A DNA stretch of 64,000 nucleotides from an uncultured Muribaculaceae bacterium (GTDB lineage: Bacteria; Bacteroidota; Bacteroidia; Bacteroidales; Muribaculaceae). The position numbers and the translations under genes were made by a program. Each line of letters opens with the position of its first letter. The first letter of the stretch is position 1. The notes under the pieces are model-generated. The model was not told where the DNA came from, did no database searches, and saw only the letters and a program-made list of their open reading frames with translations. The stretch covers positions 28,430 through 92,429 of the forward strand of contig CANCXM010000009.1 of assembly GCA_947381945.1 (NCBI GenBank). The letters are read 5' to 3'. This document shows, piece after piece, positions 37,452-45,634 of this stretch.

Positions 37452-39248
37452 ATGAAACTCAATATATCCACCATACTTACCGGCTGCGGACTGGGTGCCA
37501 TGGTCGCCCTCCAGTCCTGCTCACTCGACGAGTATAACCCCGGCGGTTTCGACATTGACAACATCGCCACCAGTACAACCGGTTACGAATATATCATCAA
37601 TCAATGTTACTTTGGTCTGGAGCGTGGCTTCTACAATACCACCGACTTCATGAAATTCACCGAGGCCAACTCCGACCTCTGGACCTCCAAGACCAATACG
37701 ACCGGAGAGGATGACCACTTCTTCCGCTACTATGCCAAGGCTCCGAGACTGGACTACACGAATACCTTCTGGAATGCGGCCTACGACGGTATCGGCGGTT
37801 GCAACATCGCCATCCGCGATGCCTCCCTGGCTCCTTTCGCCACCGAAGCCGAGCGCAACGAGAAAGTGGCCGAGGCCTACTTCCTCCGCTCCCTCTACTA
37901 CTATCACCTTGTCGAGATGTTCGGCGGTGTGGTATTGACCGATGAGAACACCACGATAACCACCTATTCCCCGGAACGCACCCAGCCCATCGACATTTAC
38001 ACCAAGATGATTATTCCCGGATTCCGCTTTGCGGCTGAATGGCTCCCGAAGGGTGACGAAACGTTTGATGGCCGTCCCACCAAGAAAGCCGCTCTCGGAT
38101 TTCTCGCGAAAGCATGTCTCGCCACTCAGCAGTATGGGACGACTGAATTCCTTCAGGAAGGTCAGGAAGCAGCACAGAAACTTATCACTGACTGCGAGAA
38201 TGGTGGCAGCACCTACGGAGCATATATGTATCCCACCTTCGATGAGGTTTTCAAGGAGTCAAACAACAAGACCAACAAAGAGGCTCTCTGGAAATACTCC
38301 ATCAATGAGAAGGGTGCAAGCCTTGGCAACCATAAGCTCAACCAGAATGATCAGCATTTCATGTGTCAGCTCAACCACTTCGGCGCGCGCATCTTCGGCA
38401 CCGAGGAATCCATCAAGGCATGGGATGGCGGTCAGGCAGGCAGCTTCATGCCTACGCAGTATCTGCTGAGCCTCTTCGTGCAGGCCGACGGTTCGCTCGA
38501 CCCCCGTTTCCACAAGAGCTTCATCACCGAGTGGAATGCCAACAATGCATATTCATGGAGTGAGGGCGATTGCTCACTCTATGGCAAGGCTGCTTCCAAA
38601 AAGGATACTCCAATTGCCGTAGGTGATCCCGCAATCAAGATTGTCATGCCTCAGGATCCCGACTATGATACGGAAATAGCCAACAAGGCAAACTCCAACT
38701 ATCTTCTCGTGGACTACAAGGATGTGTATGATGATTCCAAGAAGTCAATCATCATGAAAAAGGGTGAAGGCGAAAACAACTACCGCTATTTCTATCCCTC
38801 GCTCAACAAGCACTGCAGCACAAACTACTATGACGCTAATATAAAGAAGAACCGTTTCGGAAACAAGAACGCCATCCTCGTCATGCGCATGGCTGAGATT
38901 TATCTCATTGCGGCTGAATACGACATTCTGCTCAACGGTGGCGGTAAGGCTATGGGCTACATTAACAAGGTGCGTCAGAGAGCCGGTGCAAACCAGCTTT
39001 CAGGTGTGGCCGATATCCGTACCGTCATCGACGAGCGTGGTCGCGAGCTTTGCGGTGAGTTCACCCGTCTTTATGATCTCAAGCGGACAGGTCTGCTGAA
39101 GGACGACTCCTATCTCCGGTCCACTCATCCTGAGATAGCTGACTATTTCAACGTCAACTATGTGCTCCGTCCGGTTCCGCAGAACTACACTGACCTTATC
39201 ATTAACGGAGACTTGTTCACCAATCCCGGATATGGTTCATCAAAATGA
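37452..39248 (+). CDS. SusD/RagB family nutrient-binding lipoprotein
   Basis: A 598-residue surface lipoprotein (lipobox near VALQSCSLDEYNPGG, Cys about 24) that forms the lid of the SusC transporter and binds oligosaccharide or peptide. Helical TPR-like segments are visible (EKVAEAYFLRSLYYYHLVEM; KKAALGFLAKACLA) along with the C-terminal SusD signature VRQRAGA ... IDERGRELCGEFTRLYDLKR. It lies 19 bp after susC. No glycosidase, sensor or sigma/anti-sigma gene is adjacent, so the ligand cannot be inferred. Confidence 0.93.
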   Translation: MKLNISTILTGCGLGAMVALQSCSLDEYNPGGFDIDNIATSTTGYEYIINQCYFGLERGFYNTTDFMKFTEANSDLWTSKTNTTGEDDHFFRYYAKAPRLDYTNTFWNAAYDGIGGCNIAIRDASLAPFATEAERNEKVAEAYFLRSLYYYHLVEMFGGVVLTDENTTITTYSPERTQPIDIYTKMIIPGFRFAAEWLPKGDETFDGRPTKKAALGFLAKACLATQQYGTTEFLQEGQEAAQKLITDCENGGSTYGAYMYPTFDEVFKESNNKTNKEALWKYSINEKGASLGNHKLNQNDQHFMCQLNHFGARIFGTEESIKAWDGGQAGSFMPTQYLLSLFVQADGSLDPRFHKSFITEWNANNAYSWSEGDCSLYGKAASKKDTPIAVGDPAIKIVMPQDPDYDTEIANKANSNYLLVDYKDVYDDSKKSIIMKKGEGENNYRYFYPSLNKHCSTNYYDANIKKNRFGNKNAILVMRMAEIYLIAAEYDILLNGGGKAMGYINKVRQRAGANQLSGVADIRTVIDERGRELCGEFTRLYDLKRTGLLKDDSYLRSTHPEIADYFNVNYVLRPVPQNYTDLIINGDLFTNPGYGSSK

Positions 39249-39443
39249 TTTATCCCTCTGTGTGATGGAATGGCCTGTGACTACTGACGGTTCAGGCCGT
39301 TTCATCGCAGGAGTGGAACTACATCATGTAAATAATAAGGGTACATTTATTTTTAAGGAGTATACATTAACGTCAGACTGTGATCGACACATCTGACCCG
39401 CTGTCTTAATCTGTTGGATTCAGACTACCTGTAACCCGCTGTT

Positions 39444-39477
39444 AATGGTGCGCCACCGGCGCACCATTTGTTTTTCT
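39444..39477 (+). terminator. rho-independent terminator after susD
   Basis: An 11-bp stem (AATGGTGCGCC at 39444-39454 with its complement at 39458-39468) with a 3-base loop is followed by TGTTTTTCT. It lies about 195 bp after the susD stop. Between 39500 and 39560 there is a weaker imperfect inverted repeat (GTCAGGAAGGGTATAAGATGG...); the remainder of the gap shows no gene. Confidence 0.8.
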
Positions 39478-39636
39478 ATTGTAGTGCTACTGTCGGGTAC
39501 ATAAAGTAATAATGTCAGGAAGGGTATAAGATGGAATAATGGCTTTATGCGCCATTTCATCTTTCCCGACTTTTGGTTTTTGTGGAATTTCGAGAATAAA
39601 ATCAGATGAGGTTCGGAAATTTCGGCGAAATTTCAG

Positions 39637-39645
39637 TAATTTTGC
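39637..39645 (+). promoter_or_regulatory. -7 promoter box of the NnrDE gene
   Basis: TAATTTTGC matches the Bacteroidetes -7 consensus and ends 24 bp before the ATG at 39670, so the leader would be very short. A clear -33 box was not identified. Confidence 0.5.
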
Positions 39646-39669
39646 GTGGGCAATTCTTTTTTATTGATT

Positions 39670-41181
39670 ATGAAGATTTTTACCACCGAAAATATACGAA
39701 ATATTGACCGCGTTACCATCGAAGATGAGGGAGTCAGCTCGATGGAGCTGATTCACCGTGTAGCCGAGGGGGTGGTCAACGAGATACTCAGCCGTTGGAG
39801 TCCGTCGAAGCCGACAATGGTCTTTGCCGGAGCGGGAAACAACGGCGCGGATGCCCTCATTGTGGCCAAACTGCTCATTCAGGCAGGGTTCAATCCGCAT
39901 GTGGTACTCATCAACGTGCAGGGCAATTCCCTCTCGCGCGACTGCCGCGAATGTCGCGACGAGCTTCTGCGCATGGGCAATGTTGCCATGACCGAGATTG
40001 TCCACACTTCCCATATTCCCACCCTCACGCCTGACCATCTTGTCATCGACGGCCTTTTCGGCACCGGCTTGCGCAATCCGCTCGACGGCGGCTATAAGGC
40101 AATGGCGCGCTACATCAATGAGTCGGGTGCCACGGTGGTGTCAATAGACGTCCCTTCGGGCTTGTTCGGCGACTGGAATTCCCGCATCCTTGCCCGCGAC
40201 GTTGTCCACGCCGACCTCACGGTTGCCGTGCAATTTCCCCACCTCGCCTTCTTCTTGAGCGACAACGCTCCCCTTGTCGGACGGTGGACGACCGTTGACA
40301 TCGGCCTGAGCCGACGCGCCATCGAACAGACGGCCACGAAATATTTCCTCATCGAGAAGGAGGATGTGCGTCGTGTGCTCAAACCCCGTCCCGACTTCTG
40401 CTCGAAAGCCGATTTCGGCCATGCGCTCCTCTTTGCCGGTTGCTACGGCATGATGGGTGCGGCAGTGCTTGCTTCGCGCGGTGCGCTCCGTGCGGGTGTG
40501 GGTAAGCTGACGGTCCACTCTCCGCGCTGCGGATTCAGTGTGCTCCAGACGGCTGTTCCCGAGGCGCTTTTCCTCCCCGATGCAAACGACAATGTGATTT
40601 CCAACATGAGTCCGCGTGTCAATTATACTGCCATCGGCGTAGGCCCCGGTATCGGTACCAATGATGCTACCCGTGGTGCTGTCGAGACTCTCATAAAGAC
40701 CATCAAACGCCCGATGGTGATTGATGCCGATGCGCTCAACATTATCGCGCGCAATCCTGCTCTCATCGACCACATCGCCCCCGGCTCAATCCTCACGCCA
40801 CACGCCGGTGAGTTTGACCGCATCTTCGGTTCGCAGGCTTCGGCTGAGACCCGTCTGCTGAGGGCTCTTGAGGTTTCCCACAAGTACAAGCTGATAATCG
40901 TGCTCAAAGGCCGCTACAGCGCTACTGTGCGCCCCGACGGTAAGGTGTTTTTCAACTCTACCGGCTCTGCGGCTATGGCGACGGCAGGTAGTGGTGACGT
41001 GTTGACCGGCATAATTACCTCGCTCCTCGCGCAGGGCTACAAGTCGGAAATCGCTGCCACGGCAGGTGTCTACATCCACGGTCTTGCGGGCGACATCGCC
41101 GCGCGCTCGGAGGGTGACTACGGCACGTCGGCCGGCGACATCGCCGCCGCTGTCGGGAAAGCAATCAAGGCTATATTTTAG
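39670..41181 (+). CDS. nnr: bifunctional NAD(P)H-hydrate epimerase/dehydratase (NnrDE)
   Basis: A 503-residue metabolite-repair enzyme. The N-terminal half (YjeF_N, residues about 1-215) epimerises damaged NAD(P)HX: MELIHRVAEGVV, FAGAGNNGADALIVAKLL and VIDGLFGTGLRNPL. The C-terminal half (about 225-500) is the ADP-dependent dehydratase: GHALLFAGCYGMMGAAVLAS, VIDADALNII, LTPHAGEFDRIFG and the terminal TAGSGDVLTGIITSLLAQGY. I start at ATG 39670 (MKIFTTENIRNID); the upstream in-frame codon overlaps the promoter box. The stop lies inside a 33-bp palindrome. Confidence 0.95.
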   Translation: MKIFTTENIRNIDRVTIEDEGVSSMELIHRVAEGVVNEILSRWSPSKPTMVFAGAGNNGADALIVAKLLIQAGFNPHVVLINVQGNSLSRDCRECRDELLRMGNVAMTEIVHTSHIPTLTPDHLVIDGLFGTGLRNPLDGGYKAMARYINESGATVVSIDVPSGLFGDWNSRILARDVVHADLTVAVQFPHLAFFLSDNAPLVGRWTTVDIGLSRRAIEQTATKYFLIEKEDVRRVLKPRPDFCSKADFGHALLFAGCYGMMGAAVLASRGALRAGVGKLTVHSPRCGFSVLQTAVPEALFLPDANDNVISNMSPRVNYTAIGVGPGIGTNDATRGAVETLIKTIKRPMVIDADALNIIARNPALIDHIAPGSILTPHAGEFDRIFGSQASAETRLLRALEVSHKYKLIIVLKGRYSATVRPDGKVFFNSTGSAAMATAGSGDVLTGIITSLLAQGYKSEIAATAGVYIHGLAGDIAARSEGDYGTSAGDIAAAVGKAIKAIF

Positions 41182-41202
41182 CGCGGAGCGCTAAAATATA
41201 GC
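41170..41202. terminator. palindrome over the NnrDE stop codon
   Basis: GCTATATTTTAGCGC at 41170-41184, three bases of loop, then its exact complement at 41188-41202. The TAG stop is inside the left arm. There is no T-run, so it may act as an RNA 3' end or in both directions. Confidence 0.6.
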
Positions 41203-41207
41203 AGTAT

Positions 41208-41271
41208 AGAGTATAAAGTATAGAGTATAGATAATAGTTTTGCTGTAGGGACGCGCTGTAGCGCGTATGCC
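41208..41271. repeat. dispersed palindromic repeat with TATAG leader
   Basis: A TATAGAGTATAG-type leader joins the palindromic core GTAGGGACGCGCTGTAGCGC... (core 41245-41271). The same combination occurs at 49430-49493 with only a few differences over about 64 bp. Confidence 0.85.
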
Positions 41272-41305
41272 GGATGAAAATGCCGGATGACATAGGTATT
41301 CTTTA

Positions 41306-41385
41306 TTTATACATTATTCCATTTATACATTATTCCATTTATACATTATTCCATTTATACATTATTCCATTTATACATTATTCCA
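41306..41385. repeat. five tandem copies of a 16-bp repeat
   Basis: TTTATACATTATTCCA is repeated five times without gaps. There are no spacers, so it is not a CRISPR array. It lies about 100 bp upstream of the DUF4831 gene; copy-number change could alter promoter spacing there. Confidence 0.95.
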
Positions 41386-41485
41386 TTCACTATAATTAAT
41401 ATCTCTATCAATCATATATCCTCCTCACAATAAATTTCAGATTCCAAAATTTAGACCTCAGGGTTTAAAGTTTTTTATATAAACC

Positions 41486-42580
41486 ATGATGAAAAAGTTA
41501 TTCTCAATATTACTGCCGATGGCGATGGTTGTCGCTCCGGCTTTCGCTCAGACATCAACAAAACTGACAGCTACGAAGGCTAATGAGTTCGGGCTTATGT
41601 ACACTCTTCCGCTCACTGCGTTCGAGGTGACAGTTGCAGTTGAAAAGACTGTCAACACTCCCGGCGAGTTCTATCAGTATGCCAAAAAGTATCTCAACAC
41701 CGAGCCTATCATCAAGCCCTCGATTTCATGGCGTATCACTGAGGCTGTTGTCAATCCTGTCGCAGTGGCCGATGAGGAGGAGCGCTACCTGGCTAATTTC
41801 AAGGGTGGGACAGGCACTTTCATGATGCTTTCCGACAGCAATTATCCCCTCTCAATCAACGATGAGAACTATAATCCGGAAGTCAGCCTCACGGAGTTGC
41901 CAAAGGCTGTCGAAGCCGAACCGACGGTGTTGCAGAAACCGATTGCCCAGCAGGCCATCACACCTGAGATGATTCAGAGCAAGTCCTCGGCCAAACGCGC
42001 GGAGCTTGCCGCCGAGAAGATTTATGAACTGCGCACCAACCGCAATGAAATCATCTCCGGTCAGGCTGATGCCATGCCTTCTGACGGTGCGGCGATGAAA
42101 CTTGCCCTCGATCAGCTTGCGGGACAGGAGGAAGCGTTGACAGCGATGTTCCTCGGCACGGTGCAGAAGTCGGTTGAGGTGCGCACCTACACTGTATATA
42201 TCCCTGAGGATGGCGAGGCAAGCCGTATGGTCATTGCCCGTCTGTCGGCTATTGACGGTCTGGTGGATGCCAACGACCTTTCGGGTGACCCCATCTATAT
42301 CGAAATCACTCCCATCACCCGTGGCGAACTTCCTGTCAATGAGAAGGGTGTGGCCAAGACCTTCCCCAAGGGCGGAGTTGCCTACCGTATCCCCGGTACT
42401 GCATGGGTAAGCCTGACCTACGATGACCGGACTCTGACGGAGAAGGAGTTTGACGTGGCTCAATACGGTGTGGTGTTCGGTCTCGACCCGTCGCTTTTCA
42501 CCAACAAGCGTGAACCGGCTTATCTCCATTTCAATCCCCTCACCGGAGCTGTCCGTGAGCTTGGAACAGTCGGGAATTGA
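41486..42580 (+). CDS. DUF4831 family protein
   Basis: A 364-residue secreted protein with signal MMKKLFSILLPMAMVVAPAFA. The mature part begins TSTKLTATKANEFGLMYTLP, has LTAFEVTVAVEKTVNTPGEF and YAKKYLNTEPI, matching DUF4831 proteins that are nearly universal in Bacteroidales. It stands alone. ATG 41489 is an equal start. Function unknown; probable periplasmic or cell-surface location. Confidence 0.85.
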   Translation: MMKKLFSILLPMAMVVAPAFAQTSTKLTATKANEFGLMYTLPLTAFEVTVAVEKTVNTPGEFYQYAKKYLNTEPIIKPSISWRITEAVVNPVAVADEEERYLANFKGGTGTFMMLSDSNYPLSINDENYNPEVSLTELPKAVEAEPTVLQKPIAQQAITPEMIQSKSSAKRAELAAEKIYELRTNRNEIISGQADAMPSDGAAMKLALDQLAGQEEALTAMFLGTVQKSVEVRTYTVYIPEDGEASRMVIARLSAIDGLVDANDLSGDPIYIEITPITRGELPVNEKGVAKTFPKGGVAYRIPGTAWVSLTYDDRTLTEKEFDVAQYGVVFGLDPSLFTNKREPAYLHFNPLTGAVRELGTVGN

Positions 42581-42624
42581 TGTTTGATACAAAAGAGCAT
42601 AAAGGCATAAGAAACAGAAGGGTA

Positions 42625-42855
42625 AATTCCGGAGGATATACCTTGCCGGATGGCAATCTGTAAGTAATTTGACCTCATTATGCCGGATGGCAATCGCAAC
42701 GCTGCGTCGCAGCTTACTATCTGCCATCCGGCATGGCAATGTCACATCGCTAACTGGTTGCCATCCGGTATGATTATAACCCATTGCTTATTGGTTGCCA
42801 TCCGGTAAGGTGATACTTCTTCGCGGCTTGTTGGTTGCCATAAGGTGATACCTAT
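42625..42855. repeat. cluster of GCCATCCGG repeats in both orientations
   Basis: Copies of GGTTGCCATCCGGTA (about 42750-42840) and of the inverse form TGCCGGATGGCAAT (42648, 42681) alternate, so several pairs can fold into hairpins. The same GCCGGATG core is next to the palindromic elements at 41271 and 49493. No gene was seen in 42581-43042. Confidence 0.75.
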
Positions 42856-42862
42856 TTTATTT

Positions 42863-42889
42863 GGCATACGCGCTACAGCACGTCCCTAC
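42863..42889. repeat. dispersed palindromic repeat, inverse orientation
   Basis: GGCATACGCGCTACAGCACG... is the reverse complement of the core at 41245 with one change. Together with the copy at 41245 it brackets the DUF4831 gene in opposite orientation. Confidence 0.85.
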
Positions 42890-43042
42890 AATGGGTGCGT
42901 ATGTTGGTTTTTTAGATTGATTTTGATAGGTTAGGGTGGGTTTTCGGGGCTATTTTCCGGTGTGGTTTGCATTATCGCACCTTTTTGGGGGTGGGATGGG
43001 GGTATATTTGCAGAAAAATAACCTCAAATCCCCCTTACAACC

Positions 43043-45619
43043 ATGCGTTTTCCCTCCTCTCCCCTCCATCATCGTGATGTTGAAATCTGTCATAATCTCC
43101 GACCGTCGGGTCGTGGCGACGGCCTTGAGGCTGTCGGTAAGCCGGTGCCGCTCCGACTTAAAACTCTTCTGCGCGACGCGCGTCTGCTGCCCGGAGGCCG
43201 TATCATCGGTCCCCACGGCAGGGAATATCTGTTTTTGGAATACGGCGGAGTACTGCTCTGCTACGACGGCGAGAATCTGACGGCTCTCCCCGAAGCTCCC
43301 GGCTGTCCGTGTGGAATCATCCGAAGCGGAGACCGCTACCTTGTATTGATGGGCGATGAAGAGGCCATGATGTGGCTTTTCATCAATGATGACGGCGAAT
43401 GGACATGGCGCAGCGCTGCCGCCATGCCCGAACCTTTGGCAATAGTCCGCAAGGACGAAGGGAGGCTCTCTGCCAAAATCGACGGCTGCACCCTGCGTGG
43501 AAGCTACTCGTCGCGTTCGTCGCGCCTGACGGAAGCTGACGAGGGCACTGTTGCCAACCTCCTGCGGGATGCCTATTGTTCCATCGGCTATGCAGCCAAT
43601 GCCCGTATGCTCTTCTTTCAGCCCGTGATTGTCCGCTATTGCCTCTTTGACCGCCAGGGGCGTGTGCTATACACCTCCGCGCCTGTCATGGTCTCCTCTT
43701 CCGTCGGGCAGCAGTTGCTGAGTGTCGACCTCAGCCTCAGCGGTAGCGGTTTTTCGACGGTGGGCGAGCAGACTGTCTCGGTCGAGGCTTTCAGCGTCAT
43801 GCTCAAACCCTGCGCTCCACTCGGCGAGGAGTGGCACGATGTCGTGGGGGATGTATGTATCATGGCCACGCCTCAGCTCCATCCCTACGACGGCGGTGGC
43901 TATGCTCCATACCGCTTCGGGGCCTTCACGGCTACGGAAGGCACATTGCGTGTCCACATTCCCGGCGTGAACGATGCAGTGGCTACACAGGGTGGCTACG
44001 GGTCGCGTCTGCGTTCGCTTGTCGAGGATGTGCTTGCCGGACTCGACGTCTGTGTCCGCAGCATCGGCACAGCCCGCTTCAACCCCGTCAAGGGTGTCTG
44101 GAATGGCATAGAGTATCCCTTCTACAGCCCCATACTCGTGACTGAACGCGAAATCGAACTCCTCGACGAACTGATTGACGAGAGCCGTGAGGCCCTTGCT
44201 TCAATCGCATCGCGTGGACGTGTGGCCGACACTCTTTCCGCCTCCCACTGGCTCTGTGCCGGTGTGGGCGATGAGGATGGCGACTGCATAGCCTATACCG
44301 ATGTCGCTGCCAAACGCTTCAAAGGTTGGCTCCCCTGCGAGTTTGCGGTCGAGACAGCCGAAAGCGATCCGGATGTGCCCGACACGGCTGCTGTGGCTTC
44401 TAAAGTGACCTTTGCCGACGGCTCCTCCTGTGTGCGCAGCGGAATAGTCAGAGGTTTTTCAATCGGGGCTGTGTCGCCGTTGCTCACATATCCGTCGGCT
44501 GATGCCGTGAAACTCGAACTGTTCTACGACAACCGCTATCTCTCCGTCCCTCTGCGTCCCGACCCCTCGGGCCGTTTTGCCTACTGGCTCTCGGAGACAG
44601 GCGCGCCGGTGAAAATGCAGCCCGACATGCCTGCTTTCATCCTACCGACCGAGTCACCACGCTCTTTGCCGTTCCCGGGGATGGTAGCTGTTGCCTCCGC
44701 ATCCGATCCGCTCAGGGTGGTAGCCGTGGCCGACACTTCCGAGGGAAAGCCTGTCGCGCTGAGGGCCGCACCATCATCGGCGGGAGGATGGGATGCGGGA
44801 AGTGCGCGATTCTATCTGTTCGGGTCGGGCGGAATCCATGCCTTGACCGTCAACTCCGCGCGGACACGGTTGACTGTAAGGCGCATCGACAGCCGCCCCG
44901 TCGGTAGTGGAGATGCGGTCTGTGAACTCGGCGACAGTTCGATAGCCCTGCTTGCCGGGGAGGATCTTGTGAAGATTTCCGGTCAGAAAGTGACCACCTT
45001 GCGTCCATTCACAGGTGCGCGGAGTCTCGGTTGGAACGCAAGGCGCGGTGAACTGATATGCTTCCATTCCCCGGACCATCCCTGCCCCGAGAATTTCACG
45101 CTGATTGAAGGAAATGTGGCCACACCTCTCTTTCTGGATGCGGTGGTGACTGATTCGCAAGGTCGCTTGCTCTACAGCCGCAGCGTGCCTCAACCGCGTT
45201 CGCTCCTCTCTGTGGCCGGTGAGGTGGTCGGAATAGATGCCGACGGTCAGCTCTACGATTTCTGCCGTGAGAGCGATGAGGAGAGCATCGATATTTACTA
45301 CCGTGCGTCTATTGCCGCAAAATCCGCCACCACGACTGCCAAGCGGTCTGGTGGTAGCCTCGGATGCCGGAACAGCGCTTTTGCTGCGGGCCGGTATGAC
45401 TTTGAGCTTCCGCTTTTCGGAAATGTTGAAACCGGACGCATTGAAATCCGTGGCGACAACGGCGCAGGAACCCTGCGCTCCGACCTGCTGACCGGAATAG
45501 AGCTTCGGGGCGAGATTTCCCATCTGCCGCCTCTGCGCGTACTCAGCCCCCACCGCCACAACTTCATCCTCAATCTCCATCTCCGTGCCAAATCATTGTT
45601 TCTCGGCCCGCGCGCATAA
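43043..45619 (+). CDS. large uncharacterised protein upstream of a terminase
   Basis: An 858-residue protein that I do not recognise with confidence. It has no signal peptide or membrane segment. The start contains HNLRPSGRGDGLEAVGKPVPL, and the sequence is rich in short beta-type segments with repeated G-D/DGR turns (for example VLLCYDGENLTALPE, LFGSGGIHALTV, LLSVAGEVVGIDADG), suggesting a beta-propeller or other repeated beta fold. It ends 15 bp before the terminase gene, so the two are probably co-transcribed. A phage structural protein such as a tail or collar propeller is a possibility only. Confidence 0.7.
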   Translation: MRFPSSPLHHRDVEICHNLRPSGRGDGLEAVGKPVPLRLKTLLRDARLLPGGRIIGPHGREYLFLEYGGVLLCYDGENLTALPEAPGCPCGIIRSGDRYLVLMGDEEAMMWLFINDDGEWTWRSAAAMPEPLAIVRKDEGRLSAKIDGCTLRGSYSSRSSRLTEADEGTVANLLRDAYCSIGYAANARMLFFQPVIVRYCLFDRQGRVLYTSAPVMVSSSVGQQLLSVDLSLSGSGFSTVGEQTVSVEAFSVMLKPCAPLGEEWHDVVGDVCIMATPQLHPYDGGGYAPYRFGAFTATEGTLRVHIPGVNDAVATQGGYGSRLRSLVEDVLAGLDVCVRSIGTARFNPVKGVWNGIEYPFYSPILVTEREIELLDELIDESREALASIASRGRVADTLSASHWLCAGVGDEDGDCIAYTDVAAKRFKGWLPCEFAVETAESDPDVPDTAAVASKVTFADGSSCVRSGIVRGFSIGAVSPLLTYPSADAVKLELFYDNRYLSVPLRPDPSGRFAYWLSETGAPVKMQPDMPAFILPTESPRSLPFPGMVAVASASDPLRVVAVADTSEGKPVALRAAPSSAGGWDAGSARFYLFGSGGIHALTVNSARTRLTVRRIDSRPVGSGDAVCELGDSSIALLAGEDLVKISGQKVTTLRPFTGARSLGWNARRGELICFHSPDHPCPENFTLIEGNVATPLFLDAVVTDSQGRLLYSRSVPQPRSLLSVAGEVVGIDADGQLYDFCRESDEESIDIYYRASIAAKSATTTAKRSGGSLGCRNSAFAAGRYDFELPLFGNVETGRIEIRGDNGAGTLRSDLLTGIELRGEISHLPPLRVLSPHRHNFILNLHLRAKSLFLGPRA

Positions 45620-45634
45620 AATACTTCATCAACC

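Noticed and set aside
41306..41385. Possible CRISPR array
   Set aside because: The 16-bp units are contiguous with no spacers and no cas genes are present.
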